From IMG/VR virus record IMGVR_UViG_3300017743_000166, positions 1-21,448 of that record: a DNA stretch of 21,448 nucleotides. One strand, 5' to 3'. The position numbers and the translations under genes were made by a program. The notes beneath the pieces are model-generated. The model was not told the DNA's origin, searched no databases, and saw nothing but the letters and a program-made list of their open reading frames with translations. Numbering within the stretch: the first letter of the stretch is position 1; every line of letters begins with the position of its first letter. This DNA is from a virus. Below, one piece after another: positions 1 to 9,720 of the stretch.

Positions 1-3000
1 AGAACTTGGAATTTGGTTTAAGACCTTCTGCTCGGAAGTAAACTGCCTTTGAGCGTGCGTATGGACGAATCTTAACATCTGTTACAAATTCACCAAGGGA
101 TTGTTCAATTCGCTCCTGAACAATCTCTGTCTCCGTGACTGTTCTTTCTTCCACCCGCATCGTATTCCTCCTCCGGGCCCCAATGGTTCTCCATCCTCCA
201 CCAAACTGAGTATTTGTTCTTTGCTGAGTAAGACCAACACGCTCGTTAAGGTCGCGGATTGAATCAAATAAACCTGTTCCACCAAAAATATCGAAATCAA
301 TTTCTGGAGCGGTAATTGTATCATTCCATGTATCAACCTCCGGAGCAAGAATCATAGAACCAAGTGTTGCAACATATTCATAGGGTTGAACACTTACAAA
401 TTGTGTAGCAAAAGGTTGATTGGTATACACAACCTCGTTATACGGAAGTGTTAATGCTTCATTGCTAAGGCCGCTATTAGTAAATTGAGAATCAGCATTG
501 ATATCAATCCCATTTGTTTGAGTTAATTCAAAGGGAATGCTATAAGCAGAAAATGCAGGATAAAGATGCCCTCGTTCTCTTTCATAGTGACAAATAAATT
601 CGCTATTTAGCACATCACCAATTGTAAAGTTTCTAAATCCTTCTGCAACAAGACCATTTTTAAACCTTGCTGTTCCATCATCATCAAAGATACTTTTATC
701 ATCCGCGCTTTTTTCAAGAAGTGAAAGAGCTGTATAATATTCAAGGTTTGACACTCGCGTATCAATTCTTCCAATATCGCTCATTGTATAACGCTGATGA
801 CGGAATGATTCAACATCAATATTGGTAGCTTTAAATGTATAAGCAGGAATATTTAAATTATGAAGTACTAAACCGTTTGATGAAGCATTTGCCGCAACAG
901 GTAAAAGACTTGGTATTCCCTTTTCAATAGAGAATTCGCCATTAGACAAAATTACTATTGAATCAACCCGCGGTAAAAAGTAATCAATATCGCCGATAAT
1001 TGGACTATAAGGATCCAGTGAAAGAACATCTGTTGTAGATGGATAAGGACGAATGTCAAAGAAGTCTCCCAAACGATTTCCATTGTAAAGAGGAATATCA
1101 TCAAGATCAGATTGACCACCACCAGAATTTCTATAACTATTTACCGTATAAAAATTACCTCCACTAAATTTCCAATGCACAACATTTACATTTGTTTCAC
1201 CAGCTTTAAGGCACCGCACCTTAGCAGTTTCGTATTGCGTCGATGTTTGGCCGTCGGTAACAAGTTCAAAGTTTTCGTCGGGAACACTAATCAAATGAAA
1301 GACACCAGGCAATTCAACAATATCGCCAAGAGCTGGAGTTCCAGCCAAAGTTATTGTTTCGGTAGTTTCTGTTTTAATGCCAAGAGAGTCAAGATTTTTG
1401 GCAACAGTAGCAATAATACTAATAGTATCACCTGAATCCGCAGCAGAAGGTGAATCTCCTGAAAAATCTAAAGTTAAAGTTCCCGCAGAAGTATTAGAAA
1501 CAATAGTAAAATCGGTTGATTCCAGTACTTCGTCTTTGGTTGCGTTGTAAACAATAACTGAAGAAGGACTTTTATCAAATGTTGAGCCAGTAACGCTAAA
1601 AGTTACAGTCTTATCGGAAGCGACCGTGATGGTTTCTGTATCAGGATCTTGCGGGAAGTTAACCTTTTCAGATACTTGAATTGAGTTAAATGTTTTAACC
1701 GCGGTGTTTGGTAATTCAAAAAGAGTAGAATTGATATTTGTATCGTGCAGCTTTATTCCATTTCTTTCTTGAACTTCAAAATTAACATCACCTAAATTGG
1801 TAATCGCAGCACCTTTAATTGTAGCTACATTGTCAAAAATCTTTCCTGCATTGAGAGAAATTTCACGAAGAAACAAACGAAATCTATTACCGCTTATAAA
1901 TTCAACAGAAAGAATCTTACAAGTACCAATCGTCGCGGATGTGGAATCAACTAGATTATATGTTAAAGTATTACTGTCAAGAAAAGGAAGACCACCACCG
2001 GTATGCGGTGAGCCAAGATTTCTAAAATTACCTTCAACATAGTTACCCATACTTGCAACCGTTGAACCATCTTCCAAAACACCGTTTTGTAAATCAGCAG
2101 CAGATACCCGTGCTTTATCTCCTAAAAGAGTAAGTGGGCCGGCAAGCTCAATTCTTTTTCCACGTACGTATGCAACAGAAGGAGAAAGCGTTGCTGCGTA
2201 TTTTTTATTTGCTTCTGTCTGGGAAAGATCATTGGCTGCTGTGCTATTTTTATAACGGCCGGTGTAAGAATCTTCGCTTAAAACTTCTTGAATTTCAACA
2301 TTAAATTTATCAACAACATAACTTCCACTTTCTTCAAAGGTTCTTTCTGCAAGAACTTTTTCTAAAGTTGTATCGCTGTTGTCAATGGGATTTTCAATAA
2401 CAATAACTTCGTTATCTTTAATCTCTAAAAGAGCTACAAGATTTTCTTTTTCACTAAAATTTTCAACAAGATCAAGTTTAAGATTTATTTGATAGCGGTC
2501 TGCGCCTGGAGCCGCAAAGTTCGGAAATCCATTTGCGTTATCAAATAAAGTTGAATCTTCGCCCGAAGTAATTTGCTTTTCATCAATTTGCAATACCGCG
2601 AAACCGTCAAAAAGCTCGTCTTCACTTAAAGCTCTACACGTATATTGTTCTGCAGTTGATGCCAAGCATCCTTTAACAAAGAAAACACCCGTTGTAAGAT
2701 TCGCGCTAATTGCTTTTCCATTATTGATAACCAATCCCTCAACAATATTTTGCTGTGTAAGGCCTTGAATAGAAACATTACCACCAACAATTTCATTTGC
2801 ACTTCCAACACCCGTACTGGAATTACCAGCTCGACGATATTGAATAAAAAGACGGTATGAAAGAGAATTTAATTCTTCAATCTTGACTAGACTTGCTGAA
2901 ACAGCAGATTCCGTAGAAGTTATTGAAATACCTGTTAAATCCACAGTCAAGTTTTCAAAAGCAGTAGCATCTTCTGAACCATTGAATTGAACGTCAATAA

Positions 3001-3247
3001 ATCTTAATGTATTATCAAAAGTACAATCACCGCCAACAATACCGGTATTCGGCTTAAATAAACTTTGACCTAAACGATCAAGCTGGGCTTGAAGAATTGA
3101 CTGGGCCTGATTTAATTCTCTGGCCTGAACAGTTCTTCCTGGCTGAAATAAAACCCTTAAATAATTTTTATCGTCCGGCGTTAAACCGGAAGTATCCGGT
3201 GTATTAATGTCGTCGAAATATTTTGATGTGTAAGCGGTGATTGCCAT
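1..3247 (-). CDS. DUF4815-type baseplate/tail structural protein (C-terminus beyond window)
   Basis: The frame is open for 1082 codons from the ATG at 3247-3245 to the left edge, so the C-terminus is missing. The N-terminus (about residues 8-65) has the signature of the DUF4815 family seen in marine T4-like phages: KYFDDI, then YLRVLFQPGRTVQARELNQ, then a Q-rich helix. Around residues 320-335 comes PSVAYVRGKRIEL. Residues about 520-620 look like an inserted Ig-like beta domain. Near residue 820 is a YTMSDIGRIDTRVSNLEYYT helix, followed by segments typical of large baseplate-periphery proteins. The visible end (YARSKAVYFRAEGLKPNSKF) is the usual entry to a further beta domain. The start overlaps the gp8 stop as TAATG, which implies coupled translation. 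Its place after gp8 is where T4 carries genes 9 and 10, but I cannot equate it with either. An outer baseplate or fibre-attachment role is inferred from position. Confidence 0.75.
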   Translation of the reverse strand, partial: MAITAYTSKYFDDINTPDTSGLTPDDKNYLRVLFQPGRTVQARELNQAQSILQAQLDRLGQSLFKPNTGIVGGDCTFDNTLRFIDVQFNGSEDATAFENLTVDLTGISITSTESAVSASLVKIEELNSLSYRLFIQYRRAGNSSTGVGSANEIVGGNVSIQGLTQQNIVEGLVINNGKAISANLTTGVFFVKGCLASTAEQYTCRALSEDELFDGFAVLQIDEKQITSGEDSTLFDNANGFPNFAAPGADRYQINLKLDLVENFSEKENLVALLEIKDNEVIVIENPIDNSDTTLEKVLAERTFEESGSYVVDKFNVEIQEVLSEDSYTGRYKNSTAANDLSQTEANKKYAATLSPSVAYVRGKRIELAGPLTLLGDKARVSAADLQNGVLEDGSTVASMGNYVEGNFRNLGSPHTGGGLPFLDSNTLTYNLVDSTSATIGTCKILSVEFISGNRFRLFLREISLNAGKIFDNVATIKGAAITNLGDVNFEVQERNGIKLHDTNINSTLFELPNTAVKTFNSIQVSEKVNFPQDPDTETITVASDKTVTFSVTGSTFDKSPSSVIVYNATKDEVLESTDFTIVSNTSAGTLTLDFSGDSPSAADSGDTISIIATVAKNLDSLGIKTETTETITLAGTPALGDIVELPGVFHLISVPDENFELVTDGQTSTQYETAKVRCLKAGETNVNVVHWKFSGGNFYTVNSYRNSGGGQSDLDDIPLYNGNRLGDFFDIRPYPSTTDVLSLDPYSPIIGDIDYFLPRVDSIVILSNGEFSIEKGIPSLLPVAANASSNGLVLHNLNIPAYTFKATNIDVESFRHQRYTMSDIGRIDTRVSNLEYYTALSLLEKSADDKSIFDDDGTARFKNGLVAEGFRNFTIGDVLNSEFICHYERERGHLYPAFSAYSIPFELTQTNGIDINADSQFTNSGLSNEALTLPYNEVVYTNQPFATQFVSVQPYEYVATLGSMILAPEVDTWNDTITAPEIDFDIFGGTGLFDSIRDLNERVGLTQQRTNTQFGGGWRTIGARRRNTMRVEERTVTETEIVQERIEQSLGEFVTDVKIRPYARSKAVYFRAEGLKPNSKF

Positions 3248-5232
3248 TATAGTTGAATGATAAGTTTAAGCTCTTCGTTTTGACCTTCTGCACGAGTAAT
3301 TGTTGCACGGTTGTCAATAAAAACAACATCCCCAGATCCTTGTTTATAAGTTGACTGGACTCTGGTAGATGGAATAAGACTGGTAACAACCGATGAAGCT
3401 CCTAGCTCGTCATCTTTAGGTGGATTAAACGTTAAAGCAGTAGCTATATCGGTTTCAGACGATACAAGAATTGACTCGTATCCATAAAAATGATCAGTGT
3501 AATAATAATATCTAAATGGATCTAAAGCAAGTCCATTTTCAACCGTTTGTACGTGAGAAATAACACCAACCTTTTTACCATTTTGAACGATTTGCCACCC
3601 AGCTCCAATTGGATTTGAGCCGTCTGCAGGAATTACTTGAGTTCCTGGGAATGTAAAATACTTCAAAGGTTGAATATAAGGATCGGTAAGATTGGTATCA
3701 GAAGTTGTTAAAGGATTTCTAATAACTGAAACCTGGTGATATTCAGTAGCATTAGGAATAAAAGTAGCATTACCGGTATCTGCAAAAAGACCAAGATAAA
3801 ATGCCGGAAGGGTTTCAAACTTCTTAGACCCAAATCCATCAACCGACCCAATCTTTGGAATTGCAATTGCGTCTCTTCGTAAGCTTGCTGCGACGTATGT
3901 TGCAGAACCATCAGTAAAATCCAAAAGGCCTGTTCCACCGTTAGCTGGGCGAAGATTTTCAATATCGCTAATATCAACTCTACAGTTTTTCCATCTGCGC
4001 AATCCAATCGATCCGTCCGTGGGATCAACTAAAGTTGTGTAATGAGTATCCGTTAAACGAATTTCAGAAATGGATTTCTCTGAGATGTTTACAATATAAT
4101 CAGCGTTTGTAAGAGTCAGACTGCGAGAGTTTCCAGTTTCATCAACGCCATGAACAGTTACATCAGCTTGTAAAGTAGTGGTTGTATCGCCCGCGCCAAA
4201 TGTACCAGACGGCTCGTAAACGTTACCTCCGTTAATCAGGTTAAAACCGTAAAGAAGTCCACCGGTCTTTTGCTTAATATAAGTAGGAAGATCGTTACTT
4301 CCACTTAATGTAAATAGTGAAGGGGAATCAACTAGATTTTCAATATCAGCAAGTGTACTTCCTCCAGAAATTGTAGAAGCAGTAACCAACGTAGAAGCCG
4401 GGGAAGAACTAAGTGAATCCCTAATTGCTTGAGCCAATTGATCTATTGTAAGATCAACTGTGCCGGCAGGACTATCGGAATTTGTCGGAACTGTAATTGT
4501 AACAGCGTTTCCAACTTCGGTAACGCTAATCCCACTTATAAAGGGGCTTGTATCATCAAGATTAAATTCAACCGTAATATTATTTCCAGATATTCCAGCT
4601 GTTACGGCTTCCAGTTTTAAAACACCGTCAGTAAATTCAACAAATGCAAATGCTGAAGAACTGTTATCTCTTGCAGAAGTAGTACTTGAACCATCACCAA
4701 TATCAACAAATTGCGAACTATTAATATCACTGTTAATTTCGTATCTTCCAAGATAGGTAAATACGTAACCCGAAGAAGTTGAAAGTACTCCGTAATCAAA
4801 AAATGAATTTCCGAGTCTGCTTATCACATCCGCGTCAACCGCAGATCCATCAGCGGGGGCTTGTAAAACCAAAAAGATTTGGTCACCTGCCATAACGTAA
4901 CAAGGATTAACGTTGTTAACATTATCAGCATAAAAACAAGTTGGATCAAGAGGATCGTATTGTTTATATTTTGTTGATGCTTGAACGTCGTTTCTTGGAA
5001 TCACACGAGAAGTATTTGTGGAATTAATTCTAAATAGTCCAGTAATGTGATCTAAAACACGTTGATTATCTTTAAATGTTCCAACCGGAAATGGAGAAGT
5101 TGCAGAAGTACCTGCTACATCGTCCCATGTATCTTGTTGGCCGATAGCGATATAATATGAATTATTCGTAATATCAGAATCCAAAAGATCCGTGGAATTT
5201 CTTCGGAATTGTTCTGTAATAATGGCTGCCAT
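3247..5232 (-). CDS. 8: Baseplate wedge protein gp8
   Basis: 661 residues. The N-terminus MAAIITEQFR, then NSYYIAIG and a W-containing segment, matches the opening of gp8 in marine T4-like phages. Residues 498-508 (YHQVSVIRNPL) parallel T4 gp8 FRQISIITNPL, and the last 26 residues (VVFIDNRATITRAEG through LKLIIQL) parallel the T4 C-terminus. It is about twice the length of T4 gp8 (334). Part of the excess is a Thr/Ser-rich beta insertion at about residues 200-300, with a GNNITVEF start and an alanine-rich helix (IDQLAQAIRDSL). In T4, gp8 dimers join gp10, gp7, gp6 and gp53 in the wedge. A TATAAATA element lies 5 bases upstream of the ATG. The stop overlaps the next start by one base. Confidence 0.88.
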   Translation of the reverse strand: MAAIITEQFRRNSTDLLDSDITNNSYYIAIGQQDTWDDVAGTSATSPFPVGTFKDNQRVLDHITGLFRINSTNTSRVIPRNDVQASTKYKQYDPLDPTCFYADNVNNVNPCYVMAGDQIFLVLQAPADGSAVDADVISRLGNSFFDYGVLSTSSGYVFTYLGRYEINSDINSSQFVDIGDGSSTTSARDNSSSAFAFVEFTDGVLKLEAVTAGISGNNITVEFNLDDTSPFISGISVTEVGNAVTITVPTNSDSPAGTVDLTIDQLAQAIRDSLSSSPASTLVTASTISGGSTLADIENLVDSPSLFTLSGSNDLPTYIKQKTGGLLYGFNLINGGNVYEPSGTFGAGDTTTTLQADVTVHGVDETGNSRSLTLTNADYIVNISEKSISEIRLTDTHYTTLVDPTDGSIGLRRWKNCRVDISDIENLRPANGGTGLLDFTDGSATYVAASLRRDAIAIPKIGSVDGFGSKKFETLPAFYLGLFADTGNATFIPNATEYHQVSVIRNPLTTSDTNLTDPYIQPLKYFTFPGTQVIPADGSNPIGAGWQIVQNGKKVGVISHVQTVENGLALDPFRYYYYTDHFYGYESILVSSETDIATALTFNPPKDDELGASSVVTSLIPSTRVQSTYKQGSGDVVFIDNRATITRAEGQNEELKLIIQL

Positions 5233-5237
5233 AATGT

Positions 5238-5245
5238 TATTTATA
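5238..5245 (-). promoter_or_regulatory. T4-type late promoter element before gp8
   Basis: An exact TATAAATA on the minus strand in the 30-base gap between the gp7-position gene and gp8, ending 5 bases before the gp8 ATG. The 5-base spacing is identical to that before gp48. Confidence 0.6.
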
Positions 5246-5262
5246 CGTTAAAAAATTATTTA

Positions 5263-7686
5263 TTAAGTTTGTGTATATGTAAAAGAATTAAAAAATGGGG
5301 TTTTTGTATCATAAGTGTATCCCGCTTCAAAATCTAATCCACCCAAAAAGCTTCTTAAATTTAAAGGTGAATCATAAGGTGAAGAATCATCGGTCCAGCC
5401 AAGGTCAAAGGTTAAGTTAGTAAATCGAAAACCAGAGTTAATATGAAGTTGAGCAACAGTAGAATCATCATATACTTGCCATGCCGTATTAAGTTCATTA
5501 ACTTCAGGAATATACGGAAAGATTGTCCAATTGTCATTACTGCTTTGTAAAAGTTCATCTTCTGGACTAGCGTCAGAATCGTATAACGCCCAGTAACCTT
5601 CCGATTCAAAAAACTTAAAACAAAGTCCAGAAGATTGAGAATTAAATCTATGAACGGTATCAATAACATTAGCAGGACTACTGTCGTCTAATATATTGGA
5701 AGATGCTGCAAGTAAAAAGTTTTCAGTAACAGTCGGAGACGCATCGGGATCAAGAAGAAGATCAAATGAAGTAAGCGAAAACGAATCAGTAAAAGACCTT
5801 GTATAAAAATCAATTAAAGTGCCGCTACTGAAGTTATTAAAATGTGTATTGAAACTAACATCAAACGCCGCCGGAACATCAGAAAATTTTGGTGTCCCTT
5901 GTATTCTACTAAGTAAATCTGGAAGGTTAGATCTAAATTTAATAATGTTTAAATCATCTCTAGAAAACGCTTCGGGCTTATAAAATGCTCTAAATTGCGG
6001 ATCAACCCCGCCTTCTCCAGTAATTGTACCGGTTGGAAGCTTCCATTTAACTTTGATTAAAACGTGTTTCCATCCTCCTTCAGCAAGTGGTAATAGGTAA
6101 TCAAGTGTTGCATCGGTATTGGAATATGCCGATTCATTACGATCAAGAACACGGTCACCGTTTACATATACATCACCAACTTGAATCAAATCATCACCAA
6201 ACTCGATACGGTCACCATAAAGATCAATAAAACTATTACTACTTGGGCTGTCTGAAGTCGAGTATTGAATTAATGTTTGATCAAGTTGTGCCGGGGAATA
6301 ATCTGAATTTCCTCCAGCAAAGAAAACAAAACTAAGCCAACCTTCTGTGTAAGTAGAACTATTTAAGTATGATGGTGCATATACAATAGGTGAGTCGGAA
6401 GGTTCTCTAAAGTCTTCGGTAATTAAATCGTCAAGAATAAAATCCAAAAACGGTTCTGAAGACTGGTCAATTTGTTCAAATGCAATAGGAAATCTAAATG
6501 CTCCGTCGGAATCTTTGGTATACTCTGCATCTCCTTGAGAGATTAAAAGATTTCCGTATTCACCCCAACCTGCGTTATCAACAAACTTGCCGTCTTTATT
6601 CCATGTTTGACGATACGCGGTTTGAATTGTATTTTCGTTTATTGTAGATCGTGAAAGAATAAAGTTAAAGAAAAAAGCTTTAATCAAATTTCTATCTGAA
6701 ATAATATTTCCTCTTTTATCAAAAATAGATCTGACGTGAGTTAAGTAATGAAACCCACCATCTCCCATTAACACTTTAATTAAGAACGTAAATGCAATGT
6801 TTAAGTATTGATGATTTGGCGTGTGTTGACCGAAAAACGTACTCCAGTCAATTCGGTCTGCCAAAGCAGTGACATTTTCTACTTCGTTCCAAACCGGGGG
6901 TGAAGCAGTCGCGTCGTATTGAAATACTTTCGAAATATTTCCATACGAAATAGTTGTACTGCCACTATCATCCCCATCAGTTACAAGATAAAGCGTATCA
7001 TTGGCGGGGGCAGAAGAACCGGTTGGTAATTCAGAAGTAAGTTTGACAACCTTTTCAACATCAAGATAAAATTCCAACGCTTCTTTAACCCAGTCATTAT
7101 CTGCAAAAATTTCAAGTGTTAGCGAGATAAAAAATTTAAGTCCAGCTGGGTGAACAAATTTAAGATATTCATTTTTCCAATTTGCTTGATCAGATTCGGA
7201 TTTGATTACATAAGAAAATTCTTGATAACGAAAACTATCACGAACCCGGTTTTCGGTTGAAACGATTCCCTTGTCGGGATCGCCCACTGTAAATAAAACT
7301 TCTTTTGGATAAATTAAAGTTACAAACTCATCATAAAAAATACGAAAGAAAGCGTAAACACTTTCTTCTGATCCTCGGCTATTGTAATAATCTGCAATAA
7401 CTTTGTAAAGCCTTACTCGATCAAGTGATCGACTTTGCGGAATTGCCGCGCCAATCATTCTTTCAATTGCATCCAAGTACTTATCACTTGCGGTATCAAC
7501 GTCATGCTGGCGAATCAAGTTATTTAACTCGAAAGAAGGAGAAAGTTCTTTATTAAGATGGCGATAATAAGCCTTAAGCAGCTTAATCAATTCCGGTGCA
7601 CCAAGCTCAAAGTGCTCGGGAAGAACAGATGCAACCGTCTGTGTTTCAACCGCGGTTGCGGTGCCTGTTGCTATACTTAACTCCAT
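5263..7686 (-). CDS. Virion structural protein in the gene 7 position (probable baseplate wedge)
   Basis: 807 residues. It sits between gp6 and gp8, where T4 has the wedge organiser gp7. The N-terminal roughly 200 residues have a pattern common in myovirus structural proteins: LPEHFELGAPELIKLLKAYY, then NLIRQHDVDTASDKYLD, IPQSRSLDRVRLYKVIADYY, GSEESVYAFFRIFYDE and IYPKE. The rest is beta-rich with aromatic and Asp/Ser-rich segments (YFYTRSFTDSF-like and SDASP repeats), as in wedge or receptor-binding modules. T4 gp7 is 1032 residues, and I cannot claim recognisable full-length similarity, so the gp7 role rests on synteny. It starts 11 bases after the gp6 stop with no clear Shine-Dalgarno sequence. 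It could instead be a lineage-specific wedge or tail-spike connector. Confidence 0.6.
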   Translation of the reverse strand: MELSIATGTATAVETQTVASVLPEHFELGAPELIKLLKAYYRHLNKELSPSFELNNLIRQHDVDTASDKYLDAIERMIGAAIPQSRSLDRVRLYKVIADYYNSRGSEESVYAFFRIFYDEFVTLIYPKEVLFTVGDPDKGIVSTENRVRDSFRYQEFSYVIKSESDQANWKNEYLKFVHPAGLKFFISLTLEIFADNDWVKEALEFYLDVEKVVKLTSELPTGSSAPANDTLYLVTDGDDSGSTTISYGNISKVFQYDATASPPVWNEVENVTALADRIDWSTFFGQHTPNHQYLNIAFTFLIKVLMGDGGFHYLTHVRSIFDKRGNIISDRNLIKAFFFNFILSRSTINENTIQTAYRQTWNKDGKFVDNAGWGEYGNLLISQGDAEYTKDSDGAFRFPIAFEQIDQSSEPFLDFILDDLITEDFREPSDSPIVYAPSYLNSSTYTEGWLSFVFFAGGNSDYSPAQLDQTLIQYSTSDSPSSNSFIDLYGDRIEFGDDLIQVGDVYVNGDRVLDRNESAYSNTDATLDYLLPLAEGGWKHVLIKVKWKLPTGTITGEGGVDPQFRAFYKPEAFSRDDLNIIKFRSNLPDLLSRIQGTPKFSDVPAAFDVSFNTHFNNFSSGTLIDFYTRSFTDSFSLTSFDLLLDPDASPTVTENFLLAASSNILDDSSPANVIDTVHRFNSQSSGLCFKFFESEGYWALYDSDASPEDELLQSSNDNWTIFPYIPEVNELNTAWQVYDDSTVAQLHINSGFRFTNLTFDLGWTDDSSPYDSPLNLRSFLGGLDFEAGYTYDTKTPFFNSFTYTQT

Positions 7687-7697
7687 ACTATTTCTTA

Positions 7698-9716
7698 TTA
7701 ATAAGTTGTGCCGCCAATTGAACTTGAACTTCCACTACTACTTCCGGTGCTACCAGTGCTGCTACCCGTGTTATTTGAACTTGAAGTATTTGAATCTATA
7801 AACGTAGGTCCGCGATCTTTATTAAACGTTGAATAGTTAACCGAACGAGAACCTCCACCACGAGCAATCTCATCTGGAAATGCAGAGAACGTGGATTTAT
7901 CAAAATCAATACTTAATAAAAGATTTCTTTTTCCAACAATATCATTACTTTGGGTATTTGCAATAAAACACATTTCAGTTGTAGTGTCTACAAATAAATT
8001 AGATAATTGCATGACACCTGTAGCAAGATTAATTTGTCCTATTTGTGAAACTTTTTGTTCTGTTCCATCTTCGTTTCTTCTGCAAGTAAAAACTGTTCTA
8101 GTAAATTTATCAATACCCGGTTCGTCTTTAATAAAAAGAGATTCACCTCCAAGAGTAAAAGATGGAGTTGCAAAAACATCTACTAAAGTTTTACCATCAT
8201 CAGGACGAAGTGGTGTACCAAAATCAACCGTAAAATCTGAAATTGAACCATCGGCAGGAACTGTAATTTCTTGACTTACAAAAACCCGAACAAGCGAGTT
8301 CATAACAGCGCGATTAAAATTATCCACTTTCTTCTGAAACAGCGAATGTCGAAATATGGTATCAAACCCGTTAATGTCTGATTCAGCAAATGGAACAGCC
8401 ACATTATCTTTAATTGCAAGCTGTAATTCAGAAGCACTTAGCGATGAAATACTAGGATCATATTTAACAAGAACGTCAAGTACGATGTTTACAAACTGCG
8501 GATCAACAATTTGTGGTGTAATGGCAAGAATCTTTTTTGATTCGAGAAAGTCAAGAATGGAAACTTTATCAGCTTCGGAAACGGTATCAGTTGTATTTTC
8601 TGAGTTTGGTTTTAATGAAATAAATGCGGAACCAAACGTCGGTGGATCATTATCTTCCCCGCCCCAAGCACTTACACTTTGAACAAAAGAAAAGTTATTT
8701 GTAATTAAATTTTTGTAATCGTCTGAAGTAACAGCACGGTTTTGAGTAGTAAAACTATTAATCGCGTTATTCTTTAAACGCTCAACGGTTTCTTTATTAC
8801 TTCCCCCACTTGATCTCGCGCCGCCTTTAATAGAAAGTGAAGTTCCTGCTGCGGTGAAGTTCCCGCTTGTATCCCCGCTAATTGAAAAGGCAGTATTTAC
8901 TCCATTACCTCCTGCACCACTTGTTATGAGATATTGCATTTCAATTACATTGCCTGCATCAAGCTTAGCACCGTAAATGCCATTACCAAACGTAAGTTCG
9001 TATCGACCTGCGCTGTTTTCATTAATAAAATAAACCTTTGAATCTGCAGTCACATCAATATCACTAAATTGATTAAATCGTGTAGCTGTTCCTTCGCTTT
9101 TAGCTCCGGTTGGATAAACCAAAACGCGAAGAGTACTTATGTCAACATCTTCATCAGCTAATTCGTAACGTTGACCGGTATCAACCGCATTAGCTTCAAA
9201 GGTTGTTGTAACAAGACTTCCTTCGTATCCAATTAATGGCTGGTCTTCAGTAACGGTATAAAAATGCGATTCACCAACTGTGGTTTTACTAAGTGTAGTA
9301 ACATCATCAAGAACAACAAAAGAATAGTTTTCCGAATTATAAGTTGCTGTTAATCGCGTTCCTCGTGGAACTACATAAGTACTTGCGGAATCGGCCGCCG
9401 CGCCAATGGTTCCAACAATATCTACGCGAGATGCAGAAAAACTGCGAGGAATGTAACCAAGAAGTTTCGCTGCAGAAACTACACTGCTTCGCAACTGAGC
9501 CGAGTCAATGAAACTTTCATTCACCGCTACGTGAGCAAGCATTGCGTTATAGTGAGTATTGTATGCCAGCAGATCAACAATATTATTAAGGTTAGAACCT
9601 TCAAAATCCCAATCTGTAAATTCTGTTTCGCTGTTTTTAAAATAGTCAATTAGATTTGCTTTGATTTGTGCAAAGTCTAATTCAGAAACATCGAGTTGTT
9701 CTCCATTAATTGCCAT
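7698..9716 (-). CDS. 6: Baseplate wedge protein gp6
   Basis: 672 residues, close to T4 gp6 (660). The N-terminus has the gp6 hallmark: LDFAQIKANLIDYFKN, then FEGSNLNNIVDLLAYNTHYN, NESFIDSAQLRSSVVSAAK and LLGYIPRS. The middle is a baseplate-J-like beta region (RGTRLTATYNSENYSFVVLD, LTFGNGIYGAKLDAGN). Then come a Gly-rich turn (SIKGGARSSGGSNKETVERL) and the AVTSDDYKNLITNNF helix typical of gp6/J proteins. In T4, gp6 dimers knit the six wedges into the inner ring with gp7, gp25 and gp53. The last roughly 34 residues are a Ser/Gly/Thr tail described separately. It starts 4 bases after the gp25 stop, so the two are probably translated together. Confidence 0.92.
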   Translation of the reverse strand: MAINGEQLDVSELDFAQIKANLIDYFKNSETEFTDWDFEGSNLNNIVDLLAYNTHYNAMLAHVAVNESFIDSAQLRSSVVSAAKLLGYIPRSFSASRVDIVGTIGAAADSASTYVVPRGTRLTATYNSENYSFVVLDDVTTLSKTTVGESHFYTVTEDQPLIGYEGSLVTTTFEANAVDTGQRYELADEDVDISTLRVLVYPTGAKSEGTATRFNQFSDIDVTADSKVYFINENSAGRYELTFGNGIYGAKLDAGNVIEMQYLITSGAGGNGVNTAFSISGDTSGNFTAAGTSLSIKGGARSSGGSNKETVERLKNNAINSFTTQNRAVTSDDYKNLITNNFSFVQSVSAWGGEDNDPPTFGSAFISLKPNSENTTDTVSEADKVSILDFLESKKILAITPQIVDPQFVNIVLDVLVKYDPSISSLSASELQLAIKDNVAVPFAESDINGFDTIFRHSLFQKKVDNFNRAVMNSLVRVFVSQEITVPADGSISDFTVDFGTPLRPDDGKTLVDVFATPSFTLGGESLFIKDEPGIDKFTRTVFTCRRNEDGTEQKVSQIGQINLATGVMQLSNLFVDTTTEMCFIANTQSNDIVGKRNLLLSIDFDKSTFSAFPDEIARGGGSRSVNYSTFNKDRGPTFIDSNTSSSNNTGSSTGSTGSSSGSSSSIGGTTY
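7701..7802 (-). repeat. Ser/Gly/Thr low-complexity tail at the gp6 C-terminus
   Basis: The last 34 codons of gp6 encode a Ser/Gly/Thr/Asn-rich tail with imperfect GSS-TGS-type repeats (GSSTGSTGSSSGSSSSIGG), ending in TTY. The matching DNA shows runs of related AGT/GGT-type triplets. Such a tail is probably disordered and prone to length change. T4 gp6 has no comparable tail that I recall. Confidence 0.7.
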
Positions 9717-9720
9717 AAGT

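Noticed and set aside
7891-8682. Two plus-strand open frames of 127 and 108 codons
   Set aside because: Both are antisense to gp6, which is unambiguous, and neither resembles a known protein.
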